In this document: piece by piece, positions 48,842-59,500 of the stretch
Numbering within the stretch: the stretch's first letter is position 1
Layout of the letters: every line of letters begins with the position of its first letter
Source of the DNA: an uncultured Clostridia bacterium
Lineage (GTDB): Bacteria > Bacillota > Clostridia > Christensenellales > Borkfalkiaceae
DNA: 63,788 nt
Assembly: GCA_947626575.1 (NCBI GenBank)
Contig: CANQSR010000012.1
Location: 1-63,788, forward strand
Direction: 5' to 3'
Notes under the pieces: generated by a model
Told to the model about the DNA's origin: nothing
Databases searched by the model: none
What the model saw: the letters and a program-made list of their open reading frames with translations, nothing else
Translations under genes and position numbers: made by a program

Positions 48842-48870
48842 TTGACAAACGTGCCAAGGCATGATAAAAT
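48842..48870 (+). promoter_or_regulatory. promoter of the TetR/ABC operon
   Basis: TTGACA (48842-48847), 17 bp, TAAAAT (48865-48870). Confidence 0.85.
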
Positions 48871-48900
48871 AACAACTATTATATAACAAATGTTATTTTA
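48865..48900 (+). promoter_or_regulatory. operator-like palindrome over the -10 of the TetR promoter
   Basis: TAAAATAACA (48865-48874) and its perfect inverse TGTTATTTTA (48891-48900), 16 bases apart, covering the -10 and start site. This is a good position for repression by the TetR protein encoded next. Confidence 0.7.
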
Positions 48901-48910
48901 AGGAGACGGT

Positions 48911-49480
48911 ATGCCGAAGGCAAGAAAGATCGCGCGGCAGGATATCTTAAAGGCGGCGGCGGACATCGTAAAACGGGGCGGCACGCTCTCCGTGCGGGCG
49001 ATCTCGGAGGAACTCGGCTGTTCCACCCAGCCCGTTTATTCCTGTTTCAAGGGTATCGGTGAGCTGAAAGCGGCGCTGTATGAAGAGGCGAAGGCACAAT
49101 ATCATGCCGCGATCGAGGCCGCCATGGCCGCGTCGCCGCATGGCCGCTATGCCGCTTACGGCATCGGGTTCGTGCGCTTTGCGCGGGAGAAAAAGGGGCT
49201 TTTCCGCTTTCTCTTCATTGATGAGGAGCGGGGGTTTCCTGCCGATCCCTTCTTCGATGAGATTTTGGCCGAAATGATGCAACTCTATCGCATGGACGAG
49301 GCGACGGCGCGCGCCTTCCACGCCGATATGACCGTCTTTTCCTATGGCCTCGCCCTGACGGTGGGCAACGTTCCTCTCACCGATGCGGAGATCGCCGCGG
49401 CTTTCGACCGTGAGTTTTATGCGCTCTATGGCTACTACTTCCCGCAGAGGCCCCGTTTTTGGGAGAAGCGGGGGGCGTGA
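48911..49480 (+). CDS. TetR/AcrR-family regulator
   Basis: A 189-residue repressor. Residues 1-50 hold the TetR helix-turn-helix (ARQDILKAAADIVKRGGTLSVRAISEELGCSTQPVYSCFKG). The C-terminal part is an all-helical ligand domain with a WHG-like segment (YAAYGIGFVRFAREKKGLFRFLF). AAGGAG precedes the ATG. The palindrome over its promoter suggests autoregulation, and the ABC exporter genes that follow are the likely targets. Confidence 0.9.
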   Translation: MPKARKIARQDILKAAADIVKRGGTLSVRAISEELGCSTQPVYSCFKGIGELKAALYEEAKAQYHAAIEAAMAASPHGRYAAYGIGFVRFAREKKGLFRFLFIDEERGFPADPFFDEILAEMMQLYRMDEATARAFHADMTVFSYGLALTVGNVPLTDAEIAAAFDREFYALYGYYFPQRPRFWEKRGA

Positions 49481-49561
49481 AGAGGCCGCTATCACGCGCC
49501 CTTTTATCATCTATCTTATCATGCTTGCGCCTGCGGGCGGGTCTGCATTTCGCGGAGGGAT

Positions 49562-50455
49562 ATGAACATTATCGAAATCGAACATCTGAAAAAGTATTAC
49601 GGCGAGGTGAAGGCCGTCGACGACGTCTCGTTCGCCGTAAAGGAGGGGGAGTTCTTCTCCTTCCTCGGCGTCAACGGCGCGGGAAAGAGTACGACGATCT
49701 CCGTCCTCTGCGGCAGGGAGCCGCGTACGGCGGGCAGTGTGCGCATCGCGGGAGAGGATGTTGCCCGCAGTCTCAATCAAGTCAAGCGCACGCTCGGCGT
49801 CGTGTTTCAGGAGAGCGGCCTCGACCGCTCGCTTTCCGTCCGCGATAATCTCCGTTGCCGCGCCGCCCTTTACGGCATCGCGGGCAAGGCGTTTTCTTCC
49901 CGCCTCGAAGAGCTGACGTCGCTCTTCGACCTCGCGCCCATATTAAGCCGTCCGCCCCAAAAGCTCTCCGGCGGCCAACGCCGCCGTGCGGATATCGCCC
50001 GCGCGCTCGTACACGCGCCCAAACTGCTCATCCTCGATGAACCCACGACGGGCCTCGACCCGCAGACGCGGAAATCGCTCTGGGAGACCATCGGAAAGCT
50101 CAGAAAGGTGCGCGGCATGACCGTCTTTCTCACCACCCATTACATGGAGGAAGCGGCGGAGAGCGACCACGTCGTCATTCTCGACGGCGGCAAGGTGATG
50201 GCCGACGATACGCCCCTCGCGCTCAAAGAAAAATACACGGGTGACTTCATTACCCTATACCATGTCCGCGAGGAGGACGTCAGAAACCTCGGTTTCCCCT
50301 TCGAGAAGGTGGGTGAAGGCTACCGCATTGCCGTTCCCGATACGGCCGCCGCGGCGCGGCTCATCCGCGCACATCCCGCTTTGATCTCGGATTTCGAGGT
50401 CGTAAAGGGAAAAATGGACGACGTGTTTTTGTCAGTGACGGGGAAGAGTTCGTAG
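49562..50455 (+). CDS. ABC transporter ATP-binding protein (DrrA-like)
   Basis: A 297-residue ATPase with Walker A GVNGAGKST, signature LSGGQRRRADIARALVH, Walker B LLILDEPTTGLDPQTR, H-loop TTHYMEEAAES and a C-terminal MDDVFLSVTGKSS. It is a close paralogue of the ATPase at 33530. GGAGGGAT precedes the ATG. Its permease partner is not adjacent: about 1 kb of repeats separates them. Confidence 0.92.
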   Translation: MNIIEIEHLKKYYGEVKAVDDVSFAVKEGEFFSFLGVNGAGKSTTISVLCGREPRTAGSVRIAGEDVARSLNQVKRTLGVVFQESGLDRSLSVRDNLRCRAALYGIAGKAFSSRLEELTSLFDLAPILSRPPQKLSGGQRRRADIARALVHAPKLLILDEPTTGLDPQTRKSLWETIGKLRKVRGMTVFLTTHYMEEAAESDHVVILDGGKVMADDTPLALKEKYTGDFITLYHVREEDVRNLGFPFEKVGEGYRIAVPDTAAAARLIRAHPALISDFEVVKGKMDDVFLSVTGKSS

Positions 50456-50458
50456 TTT

Positions 50459-50517
50459 CGAAAATTTCTATTTTCAGAAGCCCCCTGCGGGGCAAAATAA
50501 GGGCATAGAAATTTTCG
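50459..50517. repeat. nested palindrome after the ABC ATPase gene
   Basis: Outer arms CGAAAATTTCTAT (50459-50471) and ATAGAAATTTTCG (50505-50517) enclose an inner hairpin GCCCC-CTGC-GGGGC (50480-50493). It starts four bases after the stop. Confidence 0.85.
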
Positions 50518-50608
50518 AGAGAAATGTGCATTTGCGCCTTAACGAGTTGGTCCTCTTATACGTTCCATCGGACAATAAGCAAACAGAGCTTTGCAAATTG
50601 GGTCGCCC

Positions 50609-50662
50609 TACTTCGCGCTTTGCGCTCGTGCCGCCCTTCGACATCACAAAGAACGTGCGGGC
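50609..50662 (+). repeat. R10 repeat, copy 1
   Basis: 54 bp from TACTTCGCGCTTTGCGCTCG to AACGTGCGGGC; a second copy is at 51140-51193 and a shorter inverted one at 20291-20326. Confidence 0.8.
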
Positions 50663-50748
50663 GGGGCGGCGGAAGTAAATTCCGCCTAAGGCAAGCAATT
50701 GAGAATGATTTCGTAAACGCTTGAAGTACTTAGTCCCGATAAGATGCT

Positions 50749-50809
50749 CAACGGACAAGAAGCCGCAAGCTGGCAAATTGAGGGCGAAAACCAAAATGCG
50801 ATTTTGGTT
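50749..50809 (+). repeat. R7 element, copy 2 (36 nt core plus hairpin)
   Basis: The core 50749-50784 is identical to copy 1. The following hairpin is AACCAAAAT-GCG-ATTTTGGTT (50789-50809), with a different sequence from copy 1 but the same position and pairing. Confidence 0.8.
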
Positions 50810-50819
50810 ATTCGCAGTG

Positions 50820-51420
50820 ATTTATAATCTCTTTGCGATTAGTCACGCCTCCCCCCTTATACATGAGGGGGGAGGGTAGGGTAGGGGGCGAAGGCTTCCC
50901 CCCTTGGGGGGAAGCTGTCACCACAGGTGACAGATGAGGGGTGCATCAAGGAGCTTGCACCTCATCCGTCTGCCGTACGGCAGACACCTTCCCCTCACAA
51001 GGGGAAGGCTTATTCTCGTCGCCCCTTATAGGGGAGATGGCACGAGCGGAGCGAGTGACGGATGGGGTTTTGGACATTCACGTCATTTCGAACCCCGCAG
51101 GGGGTGAGAAATCTCAAAGAACGAGATTCTTACCTGCGGTACTTCGCGCTTTGCGCTCGTGACGCGCTTCGGCGTTATAAAGAGCGTGCGGGCGGTCAGG
51201 GTGACAGTGGACCGAGATTTCTCGTCGCTCCGCTCCTCGGAATGACGCGGAGAAGCCTCGCGCGGACAACCCTTGGTGTCCAAAAGGGACAGCGAGACAC
51301 CCCCACCCCTACCCTGCCCCCTCACAAGAGGGGGCAGGCGAGTTGGATGCTATCTCTACCCGTTCTCCCATGGAGAGGGCAAGCGAGGGGTGTGCGTCGC
51401 CCATGCCCACCATTGTGATC
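50820..51420. repeat. intergenic repeat island G inside the TetR/ABC operon
   Basis: R2 palindromes (50848-50896), GACA hairpins (50920-51010), an R1 element (51079-51120), the second R10 copy (51140-51193) and more R1/R2-like sequence to about 51400. No gene. It separates an ABC ATPase gene from its permease gene. Confidence 0.78.
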
Positions 51421-51452
51421 AAAACGACAGGAAAATAAACGAGAGGATGCTT

Positions 51453-52382
51453 ATGAAATCCATGCAACTTCGGGCGCTCGTGAAGCGCAACTGCAAAGTC
51501 TTTTTCCGCGATAAAGGGGTGTTTTTGCCGTCGCTCATCGCGCCGCTCATTCTGCTCTTCCTCTTCATCGCCTTCCTCGGCAACGTCTACCGCGATAGCA
51601 TCCGTTCGGTCGTGAAGGATTTTCCCATTTCCGACGCCCTCGTCGAGAGCATCGCAAGCGGGTGGCTCGTCTCGTCGCTCCTCGCTGTGTGCGCGGTGAC
51701 CATCGCCTTCACCGCCAATACCATCATGGTGCAGGATAAGGCGCGCGGGCAGTATGCCGATCTCACCGTCGCGCCCGTCTCCTCCCGCATCCTCGCCCTC
51801 TCTTACTTTCTCGCCACCTTCCTCGTGACCGCGCTCATCTGCTTCGTCGCGCTCGGCGCGGGACTCATCTACATCGCGATCGCGGGCTGGCACCTTACGC
51901 TGTCCGATGTCCTCTTTACGATCCTCGATACGCTGCTCCTCGTCCTGTTCGGCACGTCGTTCTCCTCGGCCGTGTGCTTTTTCATCAAATCGGAAGGGGG
52001 CGTGACCGCGGTGGAGGCCACCGTGTCCGCGGCTTACGGCTTTCTGTGCGGGGCATACATGCCCGTCGGCTCGCTGGCGGCATGGCTTCAAAAGGCGCTC
52101 TCCCTCCTTCCGGGGACGTACGGCACCGTACTTCTGCATCGCCACCTCATGGGAAGCGCCATCGGCGCCGTGACCAATGAGGGCCTGCCCGCCGAGCTTG
52201 CCGAAGGACTCAGGCAGGGGTTCGATTGCACCGTCTCCTTCTTCGGGAGCGAAGTCCCCGCATGGGGGTGCTATCTCGCGCTTGTTGCGGGCATCCTGCT
52301 GTTTTTGGCGGTCTACCTCGTGTGCATGGGGCGCAGGAGAAAAATCTTTGCCGAGAAAGTTGCAATCGCAAATCAAGTGTGA
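51453..52382 (+). CDS. ABC-2 type permease
   Basis: A 309-residue permease with six hydrophobic segments in the DrrB layout (FLPSLIAPLILLFLFIAFLG; VSSLLAVCAVTIAFTAN; YFLATFLVTALICFVALGAG; DVLFTILDTLLLVLFGTSF; AAYGFLCGAYMPVGSLA; C-terminal helix). It is paralogous to the permease at 34453 and pairs with the ATPase at 49562. The start at 51453 follows GAGAGG; sequence in frame upstream is repeat DNA. No obvious own promoter was found, so expression may need readthrough across the repeat island. Confidence 0.88.
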   Translation: MKSMQLRALVKRNCKVFFRDKGVFLPSLIAPLILLFLFIAFLGNVYRDSIRSVVKDFPISDALVESIASGWLVSSLLAVCAVTIAFTANTIMVQDKARGQYADLTVAPVSSRILALSYFLATFLVTALICFVALGAGLIYIAIAGWHLTLSDVLFTILDTLLLVLFGTSFSSAVCFFIKSEGGVTAVEATVSAAYGFLCGAYMPVGSLAAWLQKALSLLPGTYGTVLLHRHLMGSAIGAVTNEGLPAELAEGLRQGFDCTVSFFGSEVPAWGCYLALVAGILLFLAVYLVCMGRRRKIFAEKVAIANQV

Positions 52383-52388
52383 TATAAT
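52360..52388 (+). promoter_or_regulatory. promoter of the 1270-residue surface protein gene
   Basis: TTGCAA (52360-52365), 17 bp, TATAAT (52383-52388), overlapping the end of the permease gene. Confidence 0.83.
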
Positions 52389-52418
52389 GGGGGCAATCTC
52401 ACAGGAGAGGGCTTTCCC

Positions 52419-55400
52419 ATGAAACGCATCTTAGGTTTTGCGGCCGCGCTTTTATGCTGTTTTGCCATACCCATATCGGCAATTTCCGCGCCGGCGCACG
52501 CCGCCGCTTTCGGCACCTATAACTTTTCCCGCAAGGGGGACGTCGCCCAAAGTATGGACGCCGGCTCCCTTCTTTCGCGCTATCTCGAAACAACGGGCGA
52601 AGCGCCCACCGGCTTCGAACGGGAATACTTAAAGACGCACGCCGCCCTGCAAGTGCTTTATAGCGACGGCGTCGACCCCACCTTCCTGCAAGCGGGGCTT
52701 ACGGGGGACGTCCTCACCCTGACCGCCCGCCCCTATACCTTCCGCACGGTGGGGCAGATCGACTTCACGTGGACGCCTGAGACAGTAAACGGCGTACCCA
52801 TGTCCGAAAGCGGAGGTCAATATACATATTCAACGGACGTCTCCGGCTATGAGGGAAACAGCGTGGACGTCGTCTTTTCCTCGCCCGTCACGATCGCGCA
52901 GAAGGATATCAACGCCATCTTGAATCTCACCTATGAGGCGGGGCAGGCGGCGCTGGCAAGCATCCGCGACAGGCACGCGGCGTATGAAGAGGCGTTGGCG
53001 GCTTACGAGGCGCAGTGCACGGCCTATGAAGCATACTGCGCGGCCTCGGCGCAGTATGAGCTGGATTCCCAAGCCCGCAAGGCCTACCTTGCGGCATACA
53101 ACGAGTGGGCGCGCAAGAATGCCGACTACCAAAGCTATCTTCAAGCGCTCGCCAACTATGAGAAGGAGAAGGCGGAATACGACGTCTATGACTTCGAGGC
53201 CGCCAAGCAGCAGTATAACGAACAGCTTGCCGCCTACAACCAATACAAGGCGGACCTCGCCCAATACGAGAAGGACTTGCAACAGTACAAGGCGGACACG
53301 GCCTCTCCCGCCGCGCAGACGGAACTCTACCAGCTCTCCATTTTGAAATACATGACGACGCCCATGACGGACAGAAAGCGGACGGTGGCAAACGCCATCA
53401 TGGGGCAGAGCGTCACGCAGGTACTCGATGCCTTCGCCGCGGCGGGGGATCTTACGGGCATCATGGGTATCAATATCAAGGCCGTGGAGAACGCCAATGC
53501 GGCGACCATCGAGCTTCGCAAGCTCATTCCGCTCTATCAGGCCTGCACGAGCGACGAGGGCCGCTATTACTTTTATATCCAATACCACGACAGTCTCCGC
53601 GATAACTTCTGCGAACTCTTCCGCTCGCTCGACTACTTATACCATGAATTCGGCGACGTGCGCAACGCCATCGAATCCTACCACCGCACGGAAGAATACA
53701 AGATCTTGCTCGCACAGCTCTATGAGATCTCGCTTGCGCTGAGCGATGAAAAAGTCGAGAACTTTTACCGTGCCCACACCTACCAAACTTCCAAGTGGGC
53801 CTATTACGATGCAAGTTACGCCGTAGGGCCTTCGGGTGAAAAGCGGAAGCCCGCGGCCATCCTCGGCGAAAACAGCCTCGCCGACCTCGATAACGCCGCA
53901 CCGCTCGCGGGCGGCTATTTCACGTTGCCCGATGAACCTGAATTGCCTAAGCCCGTCGAACATCCGGGCGCCTTCCCGCAACCCATGCGCGAACCCATCG
54001 CCCCCGCACCCGTTGACGATCCCGGCGACGCGCCCGCCTTCGTCGAAGAACCCGTGCGCCCGACGCCCGTCGATGCGCCGGACAAACAGCCCGAAGAGCA
54101 ACTTCCGACGGCGGACGAACGCGCGTTTGCGGAGGCGGAAGCGGGCGGACAGCTCCCCGCCGCGGCGCGTCCTTTGAGCGGCGGAGATTTCACGTTCGAG
54201 CTGAAAACCAGCGTCACCAAATACTTCCGCGACGCTCCCGTCATCGACAGTATCACCTTCCACGACGCCGATTCCAGCGTCATCTGCGTCCTGCGCAATA
54301 TTGAGATGGGGTCCTATGTGAGTTGCGAGCAGATCCCCGTCAAGACCAGAACGGGGTACGACTGCGTATTCACGGGCTGGGCGGACGAAGAGGGCAACCT
54401 CGTCGATCTCAACAGGATACAGTCGGATAAGAGCGACCTCGACCTCTATCCCGTCTACCGCGAGACGCCCAAGTTATACGAGGTGGTCTGGGTCGTCGGC
54501 AACGCGTATTTCTATGGCGAGAGCGCCTACAATACGGCGCCCGTCTATGACGAAGCGGCCTTCGGCGTGCCTACCATGTCCGACGGTACCCCCCGTCTTT
54601 TCAAATTTACGGGCTGGAACGCGCAGGACGGAACGTTCTACAAAGCTGGGGAGCAGTTGCCCCTCACGGAGGGCGGCGGCGCCGTGTTTACGGCGCAGTT
54701 TGCGGGAAGCTACCTCGTCACGTGGACAGTGGAGGGCAGGCGCACGCGCACGCCCTATTGGGAGGGCGAAACGCCGGATTACGGCGGGACTCCCGAAAAG
54801 GCCCGCGACGCCGTCTATACCTACAATTTCAAGGGTTGGACGGAGGGCGGCCGCCTCTTGCGGGAACTCCCCGCCGTGACGGCGGACGTCACCTATACTG
54901 CCTCCTTCGAAGCCGTCTTTCTCGTCGATCTCGGCGGCTACGGGGCCGTTGTCTCCGAGGAAGAGGGGAACTTCGTCGCCGCGTGCTTAGGCGGCGGCAA
55001 GCTCGGCGCGGGCGCGCTGTTTGCGCTTGCGGCGGGGGAGAATGCGGGCGTCGTCATCCGCCTTTCGGGTTGCAGGCTCACGTTTTTGGCCGGCGCCGTC
55101 TATGAGGCGGCGGCAAAGGGCATCGAGAGCGTGTCCGCGTCCGTCATCCAGACAGGTCCCTGCTGCTATGATTTCCTCTTGGACCTTCGCGGAAGCGAGG
55201 GGGTGATCGCGGACGTGGGTGCCACGTTTGCGGCCACGGGCGTCTTTGACGCGGAAAATTCCTACCTCGTCGAGGAGACGGAGAGCGGGGAGCAGGACGT
55301 GCGCTTCGTGACGGAGAATAACACCGTCACGTTCACCGCCTATGCGGGCAGAAATTACACCATCTCCCCGCAGTATTTCGTCAATATCATCGCGTCGGAT

Positions 55401-56231
55401 GAGATTTCGGTCGCCGCCGACCGTGTGCGGGTGCGCGCGGGCGAGAAGATCTCGGTCACGGTGGGCGAACCCGCCGAGGGCATGCACCTCGTTTCGCTCT
55501 ATGCCGTCGGCGCGGACGGCACGGAGTACGCCGTAACGGACGGCGCCGTCAGAATGCCCCAAGGCGGCATCAGCATCGGGGCGATCTGTGCGTGGAACGT
55601 CTACACCGTCGTATTCCGCTCGGAGGGGAGGGTGCTTTCCACGCGCACCTACCGCCACGGCGACCCCATCGCCGCGCCCGACGGCACGCCCGTGAAGGTC
55701 TCCGACGATACCTATTCCTATACTTTTACGGGATGGGACGGGGAGCTTGGCCCCGCAACGGGGGACGCCGTCTATAACGCCGTCTTTACGGCCGAGCCGC
55801 TCCCGCCCGCCGCGCCGCAACAGCCCTCCAAGGTCGTCGTTCTCATCCGCATCGCGAAGGTCGCCGTTCCCGTGTTCTGCGTCGTCCTCGTCGCCGCGAT
55901 CGTCCTCATCGTCGTGCTTGTGCGGCGCAAAAAGAGAAAGAAGGCGCAAAATGCGGCGCCCATGTCCGAAAAGGACGCCCCGCAAACGGCACAAGAAGCC
56001 CCGCAAACGGCCGAAGAGCCTTCCTTGGCGGAAGGCGGAGCGCAAGCCGTGGCCGAAGCCCCTGCCGCGGAGAACGCACAAGAACCCCCGCAAACGGCAC
56101 AAGAGGATGCGGAGTGCGTACCCTCCGAAGCCGCCCAAGGACCTTCCGCGGGAGAGGGCGCAACAGAGGATGCGGCCGAAGGAGCCATCGCCGAAGAGGA
56201 TGCGGGCGAAGAGGAGGGAAAGGGTGCATAG
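52419..56231 (+). CDS. giant surface protein with tyrosine-rich coiled coil and InlB-type repeats
   Basis: A 1270-residue type I membrane protein. A signal peptide (residues 1-29, ending AHAAA) leads into a beta-rich domain, then a long helical region (about 170-300) with a Tyr roughly every seven residues (AYEEALAAYEAQCTAYEAY), a helical segment to about 480, a Pro-rich linker (505-565) and several InlB/Listeria-Bacteroides-type repeats (VFTGWADEEGNLVDL; FKFTGWNAQDGTFYKAG; YNFKGWTEGG; a last one YTFTGWDGELG). A transmembrane helix (about 1140-1168) is followed by a 100-residue cytoplasmic tail rich in Ala, Glu and Pro. CAGGAGAG precedes the ATG. Adhesion or cell-envelope contact is inferred. 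Confidence 0.85.
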   Translation: MKRILGFAAALLCCFAIPISAISAPAHAAAFGTYNFSRKGDVAQSMDAGSLLSRYLETTGEAPTGFEREYLKTHAALQVLYSDGVDPTFLQAGLTGDVLTLTARPYTFRTVGQIDFTWTPETVNGVPMSESGGQYTYSTDVSGYEGNSVDVVFSSPVTIAQKDINAILNLTYEAGQAALASIRDRHAAYEEALAAYEAQCTAYEAYCAASAQYELDSQARKAYLAAYNEWARKNADYQSYLQALANYEKEKAEYDVYDFEAAKQQYNEQLAAYNQYKADLAQYEKDLQQYKADTASPAAQTELYQLSILKYMTTPMTDRKRTVANAIMGQSVTQVLDAFAAAGDLTGIMGINIKAVENANAATIELRKLIPLYQACTSDEGRYYFYIQYHDSLRDNFCELFRSLDYLYHEFGDVRNAIESYHRTEEYKILLAQLYEISLALSDEKVENFYRAHTYQTSKWAYYDASYAVGPSGEKRKPAAILGENSLADLDNAAPLAGGYFTLPDEPELPKPVEHPGAFPQPMREPIAPAPVDDPGDAPAFVEEPVRPTPVDAPDKQPEEQLPTADERAFAEAEAGGQLPAAARPLSGGDFTFELKTSVTKYFRDAPVIDSITFHDADSSVICVLRNIEMGSYVSCEQIPVKTRTGYDCVFTGWADEEGNLVDLNRIQSDKSDLDLYPVYRETPKLYEVVWVVGNAYFYGESAYNTAPVYDEAAFGVPTMSDGTPRLFKFTGWNAQDGTFYKAGEQLPLTEGGGAVFTAQFAGSYLVTWTVEGRRTRTPYWEGETPDYGGTPEKARDAVYTYNFKGWTEGGRLLRELPAVTADVTYTASFEAVFLVDLGGYGAVVSEEEGNFVAACLGGGKLGAGALFALAAGENAGVVIRLSGCRLTFLAGAVYEAAAKGIESVSASVIQTGPCCYDFLLDLRGSEGVIADVGATFAATGVFDAENSYLVEETESGEQDVRFVTENNTVTFTAYAGRNYTISPQYFVNIIASDEISVAADRVRVRAGEKISVTVGEPAEGMHLVSLYAVGADGTEYAVTDGAVRMPQGGISIGAICAWNVYTVVFRSEGRVLSTRTYRHGDPIAAPDGTPVKVSDDTYSYTFTGWDGELGPATGDAVYNAVFTAEPLPPAAPQQPSKVVVLIRIAKVAVPVFCVVLVAAIVLIVVLVRRKKRKKAQNAAPMSEKDAPQTAQEAPQTAEEPSLAEGGAQAVAEAPAAENAQEPPQTAQEDAECVPSEAAQGPSAGEGATEDAAEGAIAEEDAGEEEGKGA

Positions 56232-56438
56232 AGCGGCATATGCCGCCGCCTTTTTCCGCACACGGCCGAAAAAATTAGTGGGCATATATGGCACTTTATT
56301 TTTTTCGAAACATTGAAAAACGCGTCATATCCCCCCGCTAATTGGAAAAATTCGGGAGCCGAAAGCGGATGCGGCCGTAAAAAAGCGGCCAAAAAGCGAA
56401 AAAAACGCTATATATTACGATTTTTTTGTCGAATATCT

Positions 56439-56467
56439 ATTGACAATTTAAGAAATAAACATTATTA
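56439..56467 (+). promoter_or_regulatory. promoter of the 2125-residue surface protein gene
   Basis: TTGACA (56439-56444), 17 bp, TATTAT (56462-56467). The leader of about 95 nt contains a stable GGCGGC/GCCGCC hairpin (56501-56532) before the ribosome site. The gap 56232-56438 shows no gene. Confidence 0.8.
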
Positions 56468-56569
56468 TATTCATACCGAAATAAAATGCTTGGGAATATT
56501 CGGCGGCGGAAGCCTTCGGGGCCGAGGCCGCCGTGTGTTGCAAGAAAATCACATGCAGGGAGATGTTTT

Positions 56570-59500
56570 ATGAAACAAATCGGCAAGAAACTGACGCTTG
56601 CGCTTCTCGTATTGCTGTCCTTCGTCATGATGCTGACAGGCGTTGTGACGTTGCACACCAATGTAAGCGCGGCTGACGCGCCCGCTGTCTCGCATGAAGG
56701 GACGGAATCCGATTGGTTCAGTCTCGACTACAACAAGGAACTCTTCTCCTTGAAGTTGAGCGGGAACTATCGCGATTATCTCAATTCCGACCGCAGCAGC
56801 TTATCCAGGTTCGTCAGCGCGGTCACGAAGGCCGCGCAGGAGGTCCTCATCGAGAGCATTTTGGATAGCGTGACGGAGGACGCGGGGCAGGGCAGCAACA
56901 TCCATGCGCTTGCCGCGATCATGCCCATTGATGACCCGCTGGGTCCTCATCCGTCATATGATCCGAGTGTCTGGGATGATAATGCCCGCCTGAAAGAATT
57001 CAAGGATTACGTCACCAAGCGTTTGAGCGACCCCGCCGAACTCGAAAAATACTATCAGGGCGAATATGACATGGTCCTTGAATATGCCATCGGCGCCTAC
57101 ATCGAGGCGAAGGGGACGGACGGCACGCTCGACGAAGAGCAAAAGCAAGGCGTCGCCGAGCAACTCGGTGACATCCTCAACACTGCCAAAGGACACGCTC
57201 AGCAAAACGCCCAAGATCAGGTCAAAAAGGAATACCTCGAAGAACTCGGCAAAACCGATGAATCCCAACTGACCCCGGAAGAACAGCAAACGCTTACGGG
57301 AAGGGTCACGGAGGCCAAAGAGCAATTTGACCAAATGGTCACAAAGGGCGAAGCGGATCGCAAAGAGCAGTTCGGTTCCTTTGAGGACATGGTCCAAAAG
57401 GTGGAAGATAACGGCGGCAAGCCGAGTATCACCGCAAGGGATATCTTCAACGCGCTCCGCAGCGTGTATGTAGACGGCCTCGAACTCTTCACCACCGGGG
57501 AAGGCAGCGAAGGCATCACGAACTTCAAGGTCTCCACGCTCCGCCACATCATCGGGCTTCTTCCCAAGCCCTCCGAAATCGCAAATAAGAGCAAGGAAGA
57601 GATGGAAAAGCTCATCTCGATGGACCTCAAAATCGGAACGACGTTCGGGGATATCTCCTTTGAATTCAGTTTCGGCTTCTTCGGGGATACGCAAGCCATC
57701 CGCCACGCCTGCTCCTTGCTCGCCGAGTATCTCGATTTCACCGTGAGCGGCGATAACGTAAGCGCAGAGATCCGCGTACCCGAAGTATTCACGAAGGTCC
57801 TTCTGAAACTCACCAAGACGACCAAGATCAGCGATACCCAGAAGAACGCCATCTTCTCGCTCTTCGGAAAGACGGCGGGCGAGATCCTCGATAAGGTGGA
57901 AACATATTCCTATGAGGACCTCATCGAATTCTTCAAGGGCATCGACTATGAGAGCTGGATGAAGAACCTGCTCAATGCGGAATTCATCAACAGCTATTTC
58001 GGAAACTATCTCACCCGCATCTTTGATCGCACGCTGACGGAAGACGATATCAACCGCGTGGTCGATGCGTTCCAGAGCCGTGCCGCGGCGCTTGCCCAAA
58101 AGGGTTGGGACGTCGACGATGCTTTGGCCTTCCTGCGCGAGCGCGTTCCCTTCTTTACAAAGATCGAAAGCTCCGTTCCCGAAAAGGCCAAGCAGGCCGC
58201 CCAAAAGCTCCTCGAAATCGTCAACGAAATCGATTGGACGAAGTACGATTCCGTACATATCCGCGAGACGCTCGCAGAGGGCGGCTTCAACGATACCATC
58301 GATAGCTACATCGAAAAGTTTAATGGCGTCGACCTTTACAGTACGTTCATAAGCTACATGGAGAAGCTCGTAGACGCGCTTCCCGAAAACGTCAAGGACG
58401 GCACCATCCTCGGCACCTATACGGGCGAGGGCGAGTTCCGCCACAGCGGCGACTATACCTTTGATTTCGACCGCTTGTTCGCAAAGGTAGAGAACTTCCT
58501 CCGCAACCGCGGCCACGAGGGCATTGCGGACTATGTGAGCGAATTCCGCACGAACGTAGAGGGCAAGACGTCCTATTCCGTTGCGCTGGACCTGCATGTC
58601 ACCACAACAGATATCTATAAGGTAAGCTACTATTTGGGCGACGAGACCCAGGCGCGCGAGGGGCTTCTGCCCGCAGGTGCGCCGCTCGACGTCTTTGCAA
58701 ACCACGAAGATCTCCAAGGGTATGAGATCGTCGGCTGGATGAGAAAGTCCGAGACGTTCGAAGCCGGCATGACCGAACTTCTCAAAGAAATGCCCAAGGA
58801 GGATATCGAACTCTATCCCGTGACGGAGTTCATGCTCACCGATCTCGTCGATAAGGCGGAAAAGAGCAAGGTCGAGGCTACTTACGACCCCGAAACGAAG
58901 TACGCCCTCTCCGTCGATGTGAAGGGCGTGGACTTTGCGGACTATCTCTATCAGTGGTCTTACAGCGAGACCGCCAAAGGCACGTTCGAGCCAAAGGGTA
59001 CGGGAAAGAGCCTTACCGTGCAAGAAGTTGCCGATAGCGGCTTCTACCGCGTGACCGTCACCGACTCCAAGACGGGGGAAACGGTCGAGTCCGAGACCTT
59101 CGAAGTCGTCATCAAACCCATCGAAATTGAGTTTGACGGCTTTGAATATACGCAGAACGATACAGACTATTTCCCTTACGAGACCAAGACGCAGCTCGTG
59201 TTCAACAACGAGACCTACTATTTGAGAGCCATCGTCAAGACGGAGTTGCCCGAAGGCGTGGATATCAACGATCTTGTCACGTTTGAAAACGCGAGCGGCA
59301 AGGATGTAGGCGAGTGGGATTTCAAGGCGGTTTTGAAGCCGGATGTCACCAATTACATACTCAAAGATGAGAGCGGCGTGATCGGGCATTGGAAAATCGC
59401 TCCTTTGGAGATCACCCTTACCTATCGGCTCACCGATCCCGAAGGCAAGGACATCGCCTACACCTATAACCACAGCGAACAGTCCGTGCAATGGGTGATC

